A DNA stretch of 64,000 nucleotides from Grimontia marina. Lineage in GTDB: Bacteria > Pseudomonadota > Gammaproteobacteria > Enterobacterales > Vibrionaceae. Where the stretch lies: the NCBI RefSeq assembly GCF_900060185.1, contig NZ_FIZY01000029.1, positions 1 through 64,000 on the forward strand, written 5' to 3'. The notes below the pieces were generated by a model. That model had not been told where the DNA came from. It searched no databases and worked only from the letters and a program-made list of their open reading frames with translations. Shown piece by piece: positions 63,689 to 64,000 of this stretch. The translations under genes were made by a program, and so were the position numbers. Positions within the stretch are counted from its first letter, which is position 1. The number at the start of each line of letters is the position of its first letter.

Positions 63689-63711
63689 GCGCCTGTCCCG
63701 GGCGCTTTTTT
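63689..63711 (+). terminator. Terminator of the adenylation-TmpA-crotonase operon
   Basis: GCGCC pairs with GGCGC around TGTCCCG, followed by seven T. It lies 18 bp after the crotonase stop. Confidence 0.75.
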
Positions 63712-63801
63712 ATTTAACTTTGCTTAGCACTGAGTATCTAACTTTAGACAACTTCCTATTTCGCGTCTCGATACACTCTCCTATGCAACTTTTTGTTATT
63801 A

Positions 63802-63831
63802 GGGGCTGTTGAGTATCCTCAGCAGCCCTTT
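63802..63831. repeat. Hairpin carrying the end sequence of the 24892 element
   Basis: GGGGCTGTTGAG folds back onto CTCAGCAGCCC, followed by TTT. The first 11 bases equal the terminal repeat of the element at 24892-25160. It may be a solo end of that element or a small terminator between the crotonase and the last gene. Confidence 0.45.
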
Positions 63832-63856
63832 CTGATCTGTATTTGAGGCGTTTTCA

Positions 63857-64000
63857 ATGAATGAAAGCAACCCGCCGCAGGAGGCGAAAAACACACCCGC
63901 GGCCGCCAACGAGCCCAAAGCCGCCAGTAGCGCCCGCCGTTTTACTTACTACCTGATCACGGCAGCGCTGGTTATTTGGTGCTACACGCTGTGGGCAGAT
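63857..64000 (+). CDS. Partial membrane-anchored protein, possibly an HlyD-type adaptor
   Basis: Only the first 48 codons are in the window. The ATG at 63857 opens a cytoplasmic Ala/Pro-rich leader of about 30 residues (MNESNPPQEAKNTPAAANEP), followed by ARR and one membrane helix (FTYYLITAALVIWCYTLWAD). A charged N-terminus, a single helix and then export is the layout of HlyD/RND periplasmic adaptors. No diagnostic domain is visible, so the family call is a guess. The ribosome-binding site is a weak GAGGC. Confidence 0.5.
   Translation, partial: MNESNPPQEAKNTPAAANEPKAASSARRFTYYLITAALVIWCYTLWAD

Noticed and set aside
1-64000. tRNA, rRNA, CRISPR arrays, prophage or integrase genes, replication origin
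   Set aside because: I looked for tRNA-like cloverleaf ends, long regular repeats, integrase or capsid motifs and DnaA-box clusters and saw none. Without a profile search a divergent small RNA could be missed.

Overview
The window looks like chromosomal DNA of a marine gammaproteobacterium, most likely a member of the Vibrionaceae (Vibrio / Photobacterium / Grimontia / Enterovibrio type). The reasons are a complete E. coli-like ribose operon and agmatinase, a YeeN-type YebC protein, a PTS-EIIC/EAL fusion and sCache chemoreceptor, TRAP transport, a laminarin-type glucan locus, and short inverted-repeat elements of a kind common in vibrios. I saw no rRNA, tRNA, CRISPR array, transposase or phage gene.

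Layout. 1-1770: 5'-terminal part of a large secreted RHS/YD + LamG + thrombospondin-type-3 protein, cut by the window edge. 2078-8340: minus-strand genes for a J-domain membrane protein coupled to a DUF1266 protein, a YdcF-like protein, an AarF/ABC1 kinase-like protein and a PhnA/YjdM zinc-ribbon protein. 8824-12671: a methyl-accepting chemotaxis protein and an EIIC-EAL c-di-GMP phosphodiesterase. 12828-21195: a catabolic cluster (diaminopropionate ammonia-lyase-like PLP enzyme, Lrp regulator, EutA-like racemase-fold protein, M20 amidohydrolase, TRAP transporter DctPQM, M24 DoeA-like hydrolase), which resembles ectoine/hydroxyectoine degradation clusters but has an unusual PLP enzyme and lacks several standard partners. 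21185-26729: HAD phosphatase, GNAT, patatin, agmatinase SpeB, alpha/beta hydrolase and DUF523, with a 269-bp MITE-like element at 24892-25160.

27036-47723 is a beta-1,3-glucan (laminarin) utilisation region. It holds a LacI regulator, a 1152-residue GH149/GH161-like phosphorylase, an Opp-type ABC transporter with its binding protein, a 1378-residue multimodular GH17 lipoprotein, a LamB-like porin and a GH16 lipoprotein. Four near-identical palindromes with the core GAAAGCGCTTTC lie in front of the phosphorylase, the binding protein, the GH17 gene and the porin, which ties the region together as one LacI-type regulon. The model is: GH16 and GH17 enzymes cut glucan at the surface, the porin and ABC system import the oligosaccharides, and the phosphorylase cleaves them with phosphate in the cytoplasm. 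A second MITE-like element (37534-37800) and a stand-alone DUF4157 (HELTH) protein of the kind linked to contractile injection systems sit inside the region.

47918-50639: YeeN/YebC, a small acidic protein, DUF2798, a LysR regulator, and an 80-residue basic protein behind a near-perfect LexA box. 50633-57654: a YjjU-like patatin and the rbsDACBKR operon. Here rbsA carries an in-frame stop at codon 13, and two RbsR-type palindromes precede rbsD. 58192-59625: an NhaC-type antiporter. 59928-63670: a tightly packed operon of a stand-alone NRPS-like adenylation enzyme, a TmpA-like membrane oxidoreductase and a crotonase. This is the least explained metabolic system in the window. A partial membrane-anchored protein, possibly an HlyD-type adaptor, begins at 63857 and runs off the end.
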